A stretch of DNA of 64,000 nucleotides from Methylobacillus sp. MM3 (GTDB lineage: Bacteria; Pseudomonadota; Gammaproteobacteria; Burkholderiales; Methylophilaceae): assembly GCF_001645185.1 (NCBI RefSeq), contig NZ_LXTQ01000001.1:496001-560000 (forward strand), read 5' to 3'. The notes beneath the pieces are model-generated. The model did no database searches and had not been told where the DNA came from. It was given only the letters and a program-made list of their open reading frames with translations. This document shows, piece by piece, positions 53,498-64,000 of the stretch (its first letter is position 1; the number at the start of each line of letters is the position of its first letter). Position numbers and translations under genes: made by a program.

Positions 53498-56056
53498 TTA
53501 CGCCGGCTCCTCGACAATCGGGATAATCTTCTTCACATACGCCGGCATCCTGTCGAAATTGAGATAGCGATAAATACTTCCCGCATCCTTCGACAGCTTG
53601 TCGCCTATCACGGCCAGATACTCTTCCGGCGTCGGCATCTTGCCCATACGCGCGCACACCGCTGCCAACTCGGCCGAGCCAAGATAGACTCGGGCGTCCT
53701 TGCCCATGCGGTTATCGAAATTGCGCGTCGAAGTCGAGAACACCGTCGCACGGTCAGCCACGCGCGCCTGGTTGCCCATGCACAGCGAGCAACCCGGCAC
53801 TTCGGTGCGTGCACCGGCGCGGCCGAACACCGAGTAGGCACCCTCTTCGCGCAGTTCGGCTTCGTCCATGCGCGTCGGCGGCGCGATCCACAACCGCGTC
53901 GGGATGATGCCGGCGTCTTCCAGCACCTTCGCCGCCGCACGGTAGTGGCCGATGTTGGTCATGCAGGAGCCAATGAATACTTCGTCGATCTTGTCGCCGA
54001 CCACTGCCGACAACGGCTTGATATCGTCGGGATCGTTAGGGCAGGCCACCAGCGGCTCCTTGATCTCGTTGAGGTCGATCTCCAGCACGTAGGCATATTC
54101 TGCGTCGGCGTCAGGTTGCAGCAGCTCCGGCCTGGCCAGCCACGCCTGCATAGCTTCAATGCGGCGACGCAGGGTACGTGCATCCTCATAGCCGTTGGCT
54201 ATCATGTTTTCCATCAACGCGATGTTGGAGTTGAGAAACTCGATCACCGGCTCCTTGTTGAGTCGCACCGAGCAGCCGTTGGCGGAGCGTTCGGCAGAAG
54301 CGTCTGCGAACTCGAAGGCCTGCTCCACCTTGAGGTCCGGCAGGCCTTCGATTTCAAGGATGCGGCCGTTGAAAACATTCTTCTTGCCCTGCTTGCCGAC
54401 CGTCAGTTCGCCCTTCTGGATGGCGGCATAGGGAATTGCGTTGACCAGGTCGCGCAGCGTAATACCGGGCTGCATTTCGCCCTTGAAGCGCACCAGCACC
54501 GATTCCGGCATGTCGAGCGGCATCGCGCCCATGGCTGCGGCAAACGCCACCAGGCCGGAACCGGCCGGAAAGGAGATGCCGATGGGGAAACGGGTATGCG
54601 AATCGCCGCCGGTGCCGACTGTATCCGGCAGGATCATGCGGTTGAGCCAGGAGTGGATCACGCCGTCGCCCGGACGCAAGGACACGCCGCCGCGGCTGGA
54701 CATGAACTCCGGCAGCGAGTGCTGCAGCTTGATATCCACCGGCTTGGGGTACGCGGCGGTGTGGCAGAAGCTCTGCATCACCAGGTCGGAGGAGAAGCCG
54801 AGGCAGGCCAGCTCTTTCAACTCATCGCGCGTCATCGCGCCGGTAGTATCCTGCGAGCCGACGGTGGTGATCTTGGGTTCGCAATAAGTGCCGGGACGGA
54901 TGCCTTCCACGCCGCAGGCGCGGCCGACCATCTTCTGTGCCAGCGTGTAACCCTTGCCGGTGTCCTTGGGCGCAATCGGCTTGATGAACAGCTCGGACGG
55001 CGGCAAGCCCAGCGCTTCGCGTGCCTTGGTGGTGAGGCCGCGACCGATAATCAGCGGGATGCGGCCGCCGGCGCGCACTTCGTCCGGCATCGTCAGCGGC
55101 GCCAGCTCGAAAGTGCTGATGGTCTCGCCCGCTTCGTTGGTGATCTTGCCCGCAAACGGATGGATCACGATCACGTCGCCGGTGTTCATCTGCTCGACAT
55201 TGCACTGGATCGGCAGCGCGCCGGAGTCTTCGGCGGTATTGAAGAAAATCGGCGCGATCTTGCCGCCCAGCACGATGCCGCCGGTACGCTTGTTCGGAAT
55301 GCAGGGGATGTCTTCGCCCATGTGCCATTGCACGGAGTTGATCGCGGATTTGCGCGACGAGCCGGTGCCGACCACGTCACCGACATAAGCGAGCGGCAGA
55401 CCCTTTTCTTTGAGTTTCTGAATGGTGTCGAGGCCGTCCGGCATCTTGGAAATCAGCATCGCCTTGGCATGCAGCGGGATGTCCGGGCGCGACCAGGCTT
55501 CCTGCGCCGGAGAAAGGTCATCGGTATTGGTTTCGCCCGGCACCTTGAACACCACGGCACGGATTTCCTGCGGCAAGACCTTGCGCGCGGTGAACCACTC
55601 GGCTTCGGCCCAGGATTCGATCAGGCGCTTGGCATGCGCGTTGCCGGCCTGCATTTTTTCCTGCACGTCGTGAAAGGCGTCGAACATCAATGTGGTGTAT
55701 TTCAGCGCGTTGGCAGCCTCTTCGCCCAGCGGCGAATCCAGCAGCGCCACCAGCGCCTGCACGTTGTAACCGCCTAGCATCGTGCCAAGCAGCTGCACGG
55801 CCTTGACCGGCGAGACCAGCGAAGAAGTTGCAGTGCCTGACGCGATATCGGAAAGAAATGCCGCCTTGACGTATGCCGCCTGGTCCACGCCGGCCGGAAC
55901 GCGATTTTCAAGCAGTTCCAGCAGTGTAGTTTCCTCGCCGACAGGCGGATGCTTGAGCAATTCAACCAGCAGCGCGGTCTGCTCTGCGGAAAGAGGAAGT
56001 GGCGGCAGACCAAGCGCGGCACGCTCGGCGACATGGTCCCGATAGGCATTCAGCAT
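53498..56056 (-). CDS. acnB: Aconitate hydratase B
   Basis: 852 residues, the normal AcnB length. N-terminal HEAT-like domain ([20 protein letters not shown]), swivel domain, then the Fe-S domain with cluster Cys in [13 protein letters not shown] and [12 protein letters not shown], and the signature [16 protein letters not shown]. Converts citrate to isocitrate in the TCA cycle, and 2-methylcitrate derivatives in some bacteria; AcnB apo-protein can act as an RNA-binding regulator. Monocistronic; a short CTCCCTT/AAGGGAG dyad lies 21-43 bp past the stop. Confidence 0.97.
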   Translation of the reverse strand: MLNAYRDHVAERAALGLPPLPLSAEQTALLVELLKHPPVGEETTLLELLENRVPAGVDQAAYVKAAFLSDIASGTATSSLVSPVKAVQLLGTMLGGYNVQALVALLDSPLGEEAANALKYTTLMFDAFHDVQEKMQAGNAHAKRLIESWAEAEWFTARKVLPQEIRAVVFKVPGETNTDDLSPAQEAWSRPDIPLHAKAMLISKMPDGLDTIQKLKEKGLPLAYVGDVVGTGSSRKSAINSVQWHMGEDIPCIPNKRTGGIVLGGKIAPIFFNTAEDSGALPIQCNVEQMNTGDVIVIHPFAGKITNEAGETISTFELAPLTMPDEVRAGGRIPLIIGRGLTTKAREALGLPPSELFIKPIAPKDTGKGYTLAQKMVGRACGVEGIRPGTYCEPKITTVGSQDTTGAMTRDELKELACLGFSSDLVMQSFCHTAAYPKPVDIKLQHSLPEFMSSRGGVSLRPGDGVIHSWLNRMILPDTVGTGGDSHTRFPIGISFPAGSGLVAFAAAMGAMPLDMPESVLVRFKGEMQPGITLRDLVNAIPYAAIQKGELTVGKQGKKNVFNGRILEIEGLPDLKVEQAFEFADASAERSANGCSVRLNKEPVIEFLNSNIALMENMIANGYEDARTLRRRIEAMQAWLARPELLQPDADAEYAYVLEIDLNEIKEPLVACPNDPDDIKPLSAVVGDKIDEVFIGSCMTNIGHYRAAAKVLEDAGIIPTRLWIAPPTRMDEAELREEGAYSVFGRAGARTEVPGCSLCMGNQARVADRATVFSTSTRNFDNRMGKDARVYLGSAELAAVCARMGKMPTPEEYLAVIGDKLSKDAGSIYRYLNFDRMPAYVKKIIPIVEEPA

Positions 56057-56231
56057 GATTTCAATTCCAGCATAGGCAAAAGCTGAATTATAGCGGAGAG
56101 CGGAGCAGTAACCTATTCACCCGGCCTGTTGCGCGCTATCCGGCAAAGCCTGCTTGCCCCGCCTTCCGTGCACGAAACGTTTTTTTCGTCCGACAATTGG
56201 ACCTATTCCGGGCTAAAGGCAATTCCATAAG

Positions 56232-56276
56232 GATTCAATAAAGATTCTAATGATCTTGTTAAGGAGAATGATTCTC
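56232..56276. promoter_or_regulatory. Direct repeats and palindrome upstream of the wHTH-PAS-GGDEF-EAL gene
   Basis: GATTC occurs at 56232-56236 and 56243-56247 (11 bp apart), and GAGAATGATTCTC at 56264-56276 is a perfect palindrome around a central G. 11-bp direct repeats are typical for OmpR/PhoB-type winged helices like the one in the downstream protein, so autoregulation is possible. Confidence 0.35.
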
Positions 56277-56328
56277 GGATATGCGGCGCGGGGTGGACTG
56301 TGCAGCCGCAAAATCCTTATGGGATACC

Positions 56329-58734
56329 ATGATGAAAATAAAATTCCAGGCAAGCTTCAACGAATTCCATATTGATAACGATTTCGGCGTTTCCTATCGC
56401 GGGCAGGAACTGACCCTCTATCCCAAAGAATTGGCGGTTTTGTCCTACCTGGTGCAGCACGCCGGAGAGCTGGTATCCAAGGAAGAGTTGATCGAATCGG
56501 TATGGAATGGAGCGCCCACGTCCGACGAAAGCATTGCGCGCTGCATCTCCGTCATCAAATCCCGTCTGCGCAAAGCCAATCCGGGAGCAGATGCTCTCAT
56601 CAAAACCGAGTATGGCCGGGGCTACCGGTTCGTGGGCGCGCTCTCCCATAAAAGCTCCTGCCTGTGCGAAGAAAGCTTCCAGGCGCTGATCGACGCATCG
56701 CCGGACTTCGTTGCGCTGAAAGACGGCGAAGGGCGCTGGCAAGTGGTTAATCAGGCCGGCATCGATCTCTACGACCTGGAAGGCAAGCCCTGGCAAAACA
56801 AGACCGATCTCGAGCTTGCGGCACTCTCGTCTCCCGATCATCTCGAGAGCTTTCAGGCTTGCATCGCTTCCGATGAGATAGCGTGGCATGCCGGCAAACC
56901 GACCAGGTCGACAGAAAAAGTACAAAGCGCTGCCCATGGCCCGCGCATTTTCGAAGTCATCAAATCCCCTCTCTTCCACGAAGATGGAAGCCGCCGGATG
57001 CTGATCATCCTGGGGCGCGACGTGACGGAAAAAACGCTGGCGGAGGAGCAGCTAAGACTCTCGGCCCAGGTGTTGCTAAATAGCCGCGAGGCAGTGGTGA
57101 TCACCGATGCCGACAACAACATCCTGTCGGTCAACCGCGCCTTTACCGAAGTGACCGGCTATATCGCCGAAGAAGTCATCGGCAAGAATCCGCGCATTCT
57201 CTCGTCCGGACGCCAAAGCAAGGAGTTTTATCATGCGCTATGGCACCAGCTCGAGATAGAAGGGTCATGGCGCGGAGAAATCTGGAACCGCAACAAGAAC
57301 GGCAGGATCTATCCGGAATGGCTGGATATCAGCATGGTGCGCGACCAGAACGGCCTGGTCACGCATCACATTGCGATCTTTTCCGATATCACCCAGCGCA
57401 AGGAAACCGAACAGCAGCTCGAATTCCTGGCCTACCACGACCCGCTGACCCGGCTGCCCAACCGGCTGCTGCTACGCGATCGCTTCGACAAGGCCGCTGC
57501 CGCTTCGGCGCGCAACGAAACCATGGCAGCCCTGCTGTTTCTCGACCTGGATCAGTTCAAGAACGTCAACGATACGCTCGGCCACGAAATCGGCGATCAG
57601 TTGCTGCTGGGGGTCGCCGAAAGGCTCAGCAACTGCGTGCGGGACACCGACACCATCAGTCGGCTGGGCGGCGACGAATTCGTTATCCTGCTGCCCGAGC
57701 TGCAGGAGATAAGCACCGCGTCAACGGTGGCACAGAAGATACTCGAACATCTGTCCAATCCTTTCGACATCGGCGGGCACATCCTCAATACCTCTTTCAG
57801 CATCGGCATTGGCCTGTATCCGGACGACGGCACCGACTTCGACACCCTGCTGAAACTGGCGGATGCCGCGATGTATTACGCCAAGGACTGCGGGCGCAAT
57901 ACCTACCGGTTTTATACCGAACAGATGAACATCCATGCCATGGAGCGGATGCAGTTGCAGAATAATCTGCATCAGGCGCTGAAACAGCAGGAGTTCGTGC
58001 TGCACTACCAGCCCCAATTCGATCTGGCAAGCGGGCAGATGATCGGGGTGGAGGCGCTGATACGCTGGAAAAGCCCTGAACTCGGCCTGGTCCCGCCGGC
58101 CAAGTTCATTCCGGCAGCGGAGGACTGCGGTCTGATCGTGCCGATCGGGGAATGGGTGCTGCGCGAAGCATGCCGCCAGAACCGGCTCTGGCAAGACGCC
58201 GGCCATGAGCCGTTCGCCGTCGCCGTCAATCTGTCCGCGCTGCAGTTCAGGCGTGGAGACATCGTTGAAACCATCATCGACGTACTCGCGGAAACGCGAC
58301 TGGAACCCGCGTGGCTGGAACTGGAGCTGACCGAATCCATCCTCATCCAGAATGTCGATTACGTACTGGGAGTCATCAAGAAACTCAAGAAAATCGGCAT
58401 CCGGCTATCGATCGACGATTTCGGCACCGGCTATTCCAGCCTGACCTACCTGAAGCGCTTCGCCGTGGACAAGCTCAAGGTAGATCAATCCTTCGTGCGC
58501 AACATGACGGTCGATCCGGATGACGCCGCCATCGTCCACTCCGTGATTCAGCTAGGGCACAGCCTGAAACTCAAGATCGTGGCCGAAGGCGTGGAAACCA
58601 GGGATCAGGCGGAATACCTGCTGCATGAAGGGTGCGATCAGGTACAAGGCTATTTATACAGCCATCCCGTACCGGCGGATGAAATCACAAAGTTTTTGAA
58701 AGAAACCGAACTGCTCAGTAAAACGACCGACTGA
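56329..58734 (+). CDS. OmpR-type DNA-binding domain fused to PAS, GGDEF and EAL domains
   Basis: 801 residues from ATG 56329; an in-frame ATG at 56281 would add 16. Domains: OmpR/PhoB-type winged helix (about 5-100; LYPKELAVLSYLVQHAGELV, RGYRF near its end), PAS (about 110-240), PAS (about 250-375; ITDADNNILSVNRAFTEVTG), GGDEF (about 380-535; intact RLGGDEFVILL with RDTD as I-site), EAL (about 550-795; intact GVEALIRWK and DDFGTGYSSL). No membrane segment. Both enzymatic motifs look intact, so it could make or degrade c-di-GMP. DNA binding fused directly to a GGDEF-EAL module is unusual and suggests direct transcriptional output. It converges with the EF-hand gene (20-bp overlap). Confidence 0.9.
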   Translation: MMKIKFQASFNEFHIDNDFGVSYRGQELTLYPKELAVLSYLVQHAGELVSKEELIESVWNGAPTSDESIARCISVIKSRLRKANPGADALIKTEYGRGYRFVGALSHKSSCLCEESFQALIDASPDFVALKDGEGRWQVVNQAGIDLYDLEGKPWQNKTDLELAALSSPDHLESFQACIASDEIAWHAGKPTRSTEKVQSAAHGPRIFEVIKSPLFHEDGSRRMLIILGRDVTEKTLAEEQLRLSAQVLLNSREAVVITDADNNILSVNRAFTEVTGYIAEEVIGKNPRILSSGRQSKEFYHALWHQLEIEGSWRGEIWNRNKNGRIYPEWLDISMVRDQNGLVTHHIAIFSDITQRKETEQQLEFLAYHDPLTRLPNRLLLRDRFDKAAAASARNETMAALLFLDLDQFKNVNDTLGHEIGDQLLLGVAERLSNCVRDTDTISRLGGDEFVILLPELQEISTASTVAQKILEHLSNPFDIGGHILNTSFSIGIGLYPDDGTDFDTLLKLADAAMYYAKDCGRNTYRFYTEQMNIHAMERMQLQNNLHQALKQQEFVLHYQPQFDLASGQMIGVEALIRWKSPELGLVPPAKFIPAAEDCGLIVPIGEWVLREACRQNRLWQDAGHEPFAVAVNLSALQFRRGDIVETIIDVLAETRLEPAWLELELTESILIQNVDYVLGVIKKLKKIGIRLSIDDFGTGYSSLTYLKRFAVDKLKVDQSFVRNMTVDPDDAAIVHSVIQLGHSLKLKIVAEGVETRDQAEYLLHEGCDQVQGYLYSHPVPADEITKFLKETELLSKTTD

Positions 58735-58978
58735 ACGGCGAGGCGCAACTCCTGGCGTCCGCTTTCATTTCCATTTCGTCCAGCAATTCGCGCCGGTAGC
58801 CCTTGCCGTTCTGCGCTTCGAGGTAAGCGCGGATTTCGTGAATGGATACCATGCCATCATGATCGCGATCCATATTGCGGATATTGTCCTCGGTACTCGC
58901 GGCGGACGAGTACAGGTCTTCCGCGCAGCTTGTGGCGGGAAGCAAGACCATCAGCAAAAGCAAGGTTCTGGCAAACAT
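58715..58978 (-). CDS. Small secreted EF-hand protein
   Basis: 87 residues from ATG 58978 (MFARTLLLLMVLLPATSCAE, AGGG upstream). Signal peptide with possible cleavage at SCA|ED; the lipobox is poor (ATSC). One canonical EF-hand loop DRDHDGMVSIHE (D-x-D-x-DG-x5-E) predicts calcium binding. The frame continues upstream to 59080, but that portion lacks a ribosome site. It faces the GGDEF-EAL gene. Role unknown. Confidence 0.75.
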   Translation of the reverse strand: MFARTLLLLMVLLPATSCAEDLYSSAASTEDNIRNMDRDHDGMVSIHEIRAYLEAQNGKGYRRELLDEMEMKADARSCASPFSRSFY

Positions 58979-59131
58979 GGCAGCCCTATTGTATGAGCAA
59001 TTTCTTATATATGGTAGAGCCCGGGGCAAGTGGCAAGTTTCGCCGATGTCATGCTCGGCGAACCGGGCGGCTGAAGGCATTACCCCACAATGGCATCAAT
59101 CTGTACGCCAAAAGTTCGCTCTAAAAGGTAA

Positions 59132-60538
<1,407 letters not shown>

Positions 60539-60562
60539 TCGAGGCTGCCGCGGGGTGGATGC

Positions 60563-62025
60563 CTAAACGGCGAGCATCCCGCTAGCTTCGATCCTGTTCC
60601 GTCCGGCCGCTTTTGCGCGGTAAAGTGCATCGTCTGCGCGGACGAAGAACCCACCGGCAGTTTCTTCCGGCACATATTCGGCTACGCCTGCGCTCACGGT
60701 AACGTGGACGGTCTCTTTCGGCAGGGTAATCGCCAATTCCGCAACGGACTGGCGTATTTCCTCGGCAAGGCGAACCGCCTCATTCAGCGGGCAATCACGC
60801 AGCAAAAGCAGAAACTCTTCCCCGCCCCATCGCGCGACGATATCGTTCTTGCGCAGCTTTTCCTTCAACAATCCGGCCACGACGGCGATGACGATATCGC
60901 CGGACGCGTGCCCGTATCTGTCGTTCACGCTCTTGAAATGATCGATATCCAGCACGACAGTGGAAAGTCTCGTTTCACGTCCTTGAGTGTCTGCGTCAAC
61001 AAGGCATCGAGCGCCTGGCGATTGAACAACCCGGTCAGCTTGTCGATAGAGGCCATCTGCTCCAGCCTGCGCTGGTAATAGCGGATGGCGTACCAGGTGA
61101 GCCCCAGCACCAGCAAAGTCACAATGACGCTGATGGTTGCATTGAAAATCGCCATCTGGCGCAGGGGTGAAAGCGATTCGCGCTCGTCCTGTTCGACGAG
61201 CAGATACCAGCCGAGCTCCGGGATGAAGCGCGAATTGACGTGTGTTGTAGAGTCCCGGTATTGATACTGAAGCTGTACTTGGGTTTTGCCTGCAGCGAGT
61301 ATGCGGTCGGCGATGGTACTCAACCCGGGCATCGTGTGGATATTGGTGTGATTTTCCATGTGACTGCGCGTGCCGCGCAACATGACTTCGCCCTGGGAGG
61401 AAACAAAAAAGATGCGGCGCTTAAAGCGCTGCTGATAACTGTTGATCAGGTGCGACACCTTCTCCAGCGTCAGTCCGACGCCCGTCACTCCGATGAAATT
61501 ATTGCGATAATCCAGCACCCGATGATTGATGAAGACCGTCATGGTATCGCGATTGGCCATGTCGGGATCAACATTGGTTTCATACGGCTGCGCCATCTTG
61601 CGCACGCGGAAATACCAGCGGTCCCGGCCGTCATCCTCATGCACCTGCTTGAGATGACCTTGGTAGTAATAGTAGGTACGGGTTTGCTCTGAAACGAAAA
61701 AACTGGCGATGGTGCCGTATTGCGTGCGGATTTCGTTGAGATAGCGCACCAGCGCGTCGGAATCCTGCTCACCCGCGATCACCCAGTCGCGCAAAAAGGT
61801 ATCGCGTGCCATCAGCGACGAAATGAAAACCGGGCGCAGCAGATCCTTCTGCAACTCGGAATAGATATTGTCGCCGGTCAGCGGCAATTCCTGCGCCAGT
61901 ATGCTTTCGCGGATCTTGTCGCGGGAAACGAGATAATTCACGACAGCCGTGGTCAGGAAGCCGGCGGCCAGGATAATGGCGAGCCAGGCCAGCAGGCGCG
62001 TCCTGTGGGGTTGTTGCGGTTTCAT
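60563..62025 (-). pseudogene. Cache-GGDEF diguanylate cyclase broken by a frameshift
   Basis: Two adjacent frames form one gene. 62025-60925 gives 366 residues: TM (about 12-32), periplasmic double-Cache-like sensor (about 35-290; TYYYYQGHLKQVHEDDGRDR), TM (about 292-318), then the start of GGDEF (IDKLTGLFNRQALDALL) before going out of frame after LKDVKRD. The rest is in the -1 frame from about 60975 to 60563: LSTVVLDIDHFKSVNDRYGH, RKND (I-site), intact GGEEF and SAGVAEYVP. Reading through would give about 486 residues. No slippery heptamer is seen, so a 1-bp deletion (real or sequencing error) is the simplest explanation. Confidence 0.85.
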
Positions 62026-62041
62026 GTGGATAAGGTGGCTT

Positions 62042-62350
62042 TTACTTGCCTATCATCGAGCCGCGATTGAAATCCTTGTCGCCGGGAGGAACGCAGCGCC
62101 CGAAACCCAGCAAGCTGCCCCGCCAGCCGGGCGGGCAACCCTGGTTTTCGGGGTACTGCCGGGCCACCTCTTTCGCAGCTTCGGCCTTTTGCGTATCCAC
62201 GAACTCCCAGCGACCGTTGGGATGCAGGATGACCTTGTCCCCGGCCGCAGTCGTCGCCTCGACCTTTTCGCCCGGCGCATCGTCGGCAAATACCGGCGAT
62301 GCGAACATCGTCGTGACGAACACGCAAAGGAGCATTCTGGCAAAAGGCAT
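62042..62350 (-). CDS. Small exported protein of unknown function
   Basis: 102 residues from ATG 62350. Signal peptide MPFARMLLCVFVTTMFASPV with cleavage near VFA|DD, then a short domain VILHPNGRWEFVDTQKA, which resembles DUF3157-type sequences, and a C-terminal part with Cys in NQGCPPGWRG and FGRCVPPGDKD. It lies 16 bp upstream of the broken cyclase on the same strand and is divergent from wrbA. The longer upstream frame to 62536 overlaps wrbA and is not used. Confidence 0.75.
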   Translation of the reverse strand: MPFARMLLCVFVTTMFASPVFADDAPGEKVEATTAAGDKVILHPNGRWEFVDTQKAEAAKEVARQYPENQGCPPGWRGSLLGFGRCVPPGDKDFNRGSMIGK

Positions 62351-62428
62351 GACGGATTCCCGATAAAATGAAAAGATTCGAAATTCTATCGTCAATCCCG
62401 GCGGATGCGTATGCGCAATTCCAAGTAA

Positions 62429-63034
<606 letters not shown>

Positions 63035-63134
63035 GATTATCTCTTTTCGCCCGCACTCGCTCCTTATTCCGGCCCTCTCTCGCAAGCCCGGAGGAAGTTT
63101 CGATGCGTAACAGCGCCTATATCACGGATGACGC

Positions 63135-63836
63135 ATGAACCAAATAGCCGCAGACGCCCGCAAATTTCTTTACGCCACGCATAGCGGCGTGCTTTCAACG
63201 ATTTCGGCGCGGCTGGAAGGCTATCCGTTCGGCTCGATTGCGCCCTTTGTGCTGGATCACGGCGGGAATCCGTTGATCCTGATTTCGACCATCGCCGAAC
63301 ACACCAAGAATATTCAGGCCGACCCGCGCGTCTCGCTGATTGCATTTGACCCGGCAAGCCCGGACATGCAGGCAGGTGCAAGGCTGACGCTGGTAGGCGA
63401 TGCTGCAATTGCACCCAAGGACGACAGTCTGCGTGCCCGCTATCTGCGGTATTTTCCACAGGCCGAAGGTTATTTCGATATGCACGATTTCCAGTTTTAC
63501 CGCATCGTGGTGAAACAGGCGCGCTACATCGGCGGCTTCGGCAAGATTCACTGGATTCCCGGCCCGGATTTGCATCCGCCGGCCAACCAGTTGGCAGAAC
63601 AGGAAACGGCGATACTCGACCACATGAATGCCGATCACGCCGAGAACCTGCGCGCCTACTGCCATCACGTACATGGCAGGGTTGCGGAGACGGTCGCGAT
63701 GACCGGCATGGACACCGATGGATTCGACGTGACGGCGGACGGGCGTTTGCTGCGCTTTTCGTTCGACACCCCAGTGACCGATGCGCAAGAAGCCCGTGTT
63801 GCACTGGTGTCGTTGGCAAAGGCATGCCGCGCATGA
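63135..63836 (+). CDS. HugZ/HutZ-like pyridoxamine-phosphate-oxidase-fold protein
   Basis: 233 residues. N-terminal split-barrel (FLYATHSGVLSTISARLEGY; PFGSIAPFVLDHGGNPLILI; HTKNIQADPRVSLIAFD) and a C-terminal DUF2470-type domain with AILDHMNADHAENLRAYC. This combination is typical of HugZ/HutZ heme-degrading or heme-storage proteins, but no heme-uptake genes are nearby. Overlaps the next gene by 4 bp (ATGA). Confidence 0.88.
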   Translation: MNQIAADARKFLYATHSGVLSTISARLEGYPFGSIAPFVLDHGGNPLILISTIAEHTKNIQADPRVSLIAFDPASPDMQAGARLTLVGDAAIAPKDDSLRARYLRYFPQAEGYFDMHDFQFYRIVVKQARYIGGFGKIHWIPGPDLHPPANQLAEQETAILDHMNADHAENLRAYCHHVHGRVAETVAMTGMDTDGFDVTADGRLLRFSFDTPVTDAQEARVALVSLAKACRA

Positions 63837-64000
63837 TCGCCGGCTTGCGTCTATCTGCAAGCGCCAGTCTGATCGCCCTCATTTTGCTGTGTCTGGCATG
63901 GGAAGGCTGGCTGGCACCGTTGCGCCCCGGCGGCACGCTACTCATCCTGAAAGCGGCTCCGTTATTGTTGCCATTGTTCGGTATCCTGCGCGGCAAGCGC
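63833..64000 (+). CDS. DUF2069-like small membrane protein, 5' part
   Basis: Starts at ATG 63833 and runs off the right edge; 56 residues visible. Two hydrophobic segments (ASLIALILLCLAWEGW, LLILKAAPLLLPLFGIL) joined by LAPLRPGG, the pattern of DUF2069 proteins. Translationally coupled to the HugZ-like gene. Function unknown. Confidence 0.8.
   Translation, partial: MIAGLRLSASASLIALILLCLAWEGWLAPLRPGGTLLILKAAPLLLPLFGILRGKR

Noticed and set aside
56268-56369. 33-codon leader ORF before the wHTH-GGDEF-EAL gene
   Set aside because: Its ATG is too close to AAGGAG (about 1-2 nt) to be initiated normally, and the peptide has no notable features.

Overview
The window is 64 kb of a moderately GC-rich Gram-negative chromosome. 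Gene content suggests a betaproteobacterium, probably in or near the Nitrosomonadales: NAD-linked formate dehydrogenase fdsGBA-fdhD-fdsD, an mxaRSACKL-type cluster, acnB, rmlBACD, and the order uvrC-pgsA-tRNA-Gly-tRNA-Cys-tRNA-Leu. The genus is inference only. Nearly all the DNA is coding and most genes have clear family assignments.

Layout. 1-10.6 kb: a large-adhesin surface system made of the end of an HlyD-type membrane fusion protein, a lapD/lapG pair, a TolC outer membrane protein, a compact LapA-like adhesin with a TAAG cleavage site and RTX C-terminus, and a LuxR-type regulator. 10.8-24.3 kb: HDOD-GAF protein, peroxiredoxin, tRNA-Arg, rmlBACD, a tRNA cluster with two tRNA-Gly genes, pgsA, uvrC, a diguanylate cyclase, a tautomerase, sodC and a molybdopterin oxidoreductase. 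24.3-31.0 kb: M18 aminopeptidase, a glycosyltransferase/debranching enzyme pair, and an IclR regulator divergent from a PNPOx-family gene with matched operator-like palindromes. 31.1-36.9 kb: mxaRSACKL-type operon (MoxR ATPase, DUF58, MxaA fused to a DUF1097-like membrane domain, two VWA proteins, TPR-like protein) without methanol dehydrogenase genes in the window.

36.9-44.6 kb: B12-independent functions. Class Ia nrdAB lies behind a cobalamin riboswitch and probable NrdR boxes, next to metE, which is divergent from metR across a perfect MetR box. 44.7-51.0 kb: formate dehydrogenase operon, interrupted between fdsB and fdsA by a structured 268-bp element. 51.0-56.1 kb: rlmJ, truC, a second 265-bp element of the same family, a small membrane protein and acnB. 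56.3-64 kb: a DNA-binding-PAS-GGDEF-EAL protein, an EF-hand protein, purB, a frameshifted Cache-GGDEF cyclase, wrbA, an HugZ-like gene and the start of a DUF2069 gene.

Themes. Cyclic-di-GMP control is prominent: LapD, two intact GGDEF proteins, one broken one, and the Lap adhesin as a likely output. One-carbon metabolism (fds, mxa-type genes) and B12-independent enzymes under B12 control form the second theme. The most unusual structure is the pair of structured MITE-like elements at 46.8 and 52.7 kb. They share a conserved core and overall fold, but their terminal repeats and stem sequences differ and remain complementary within each copy.
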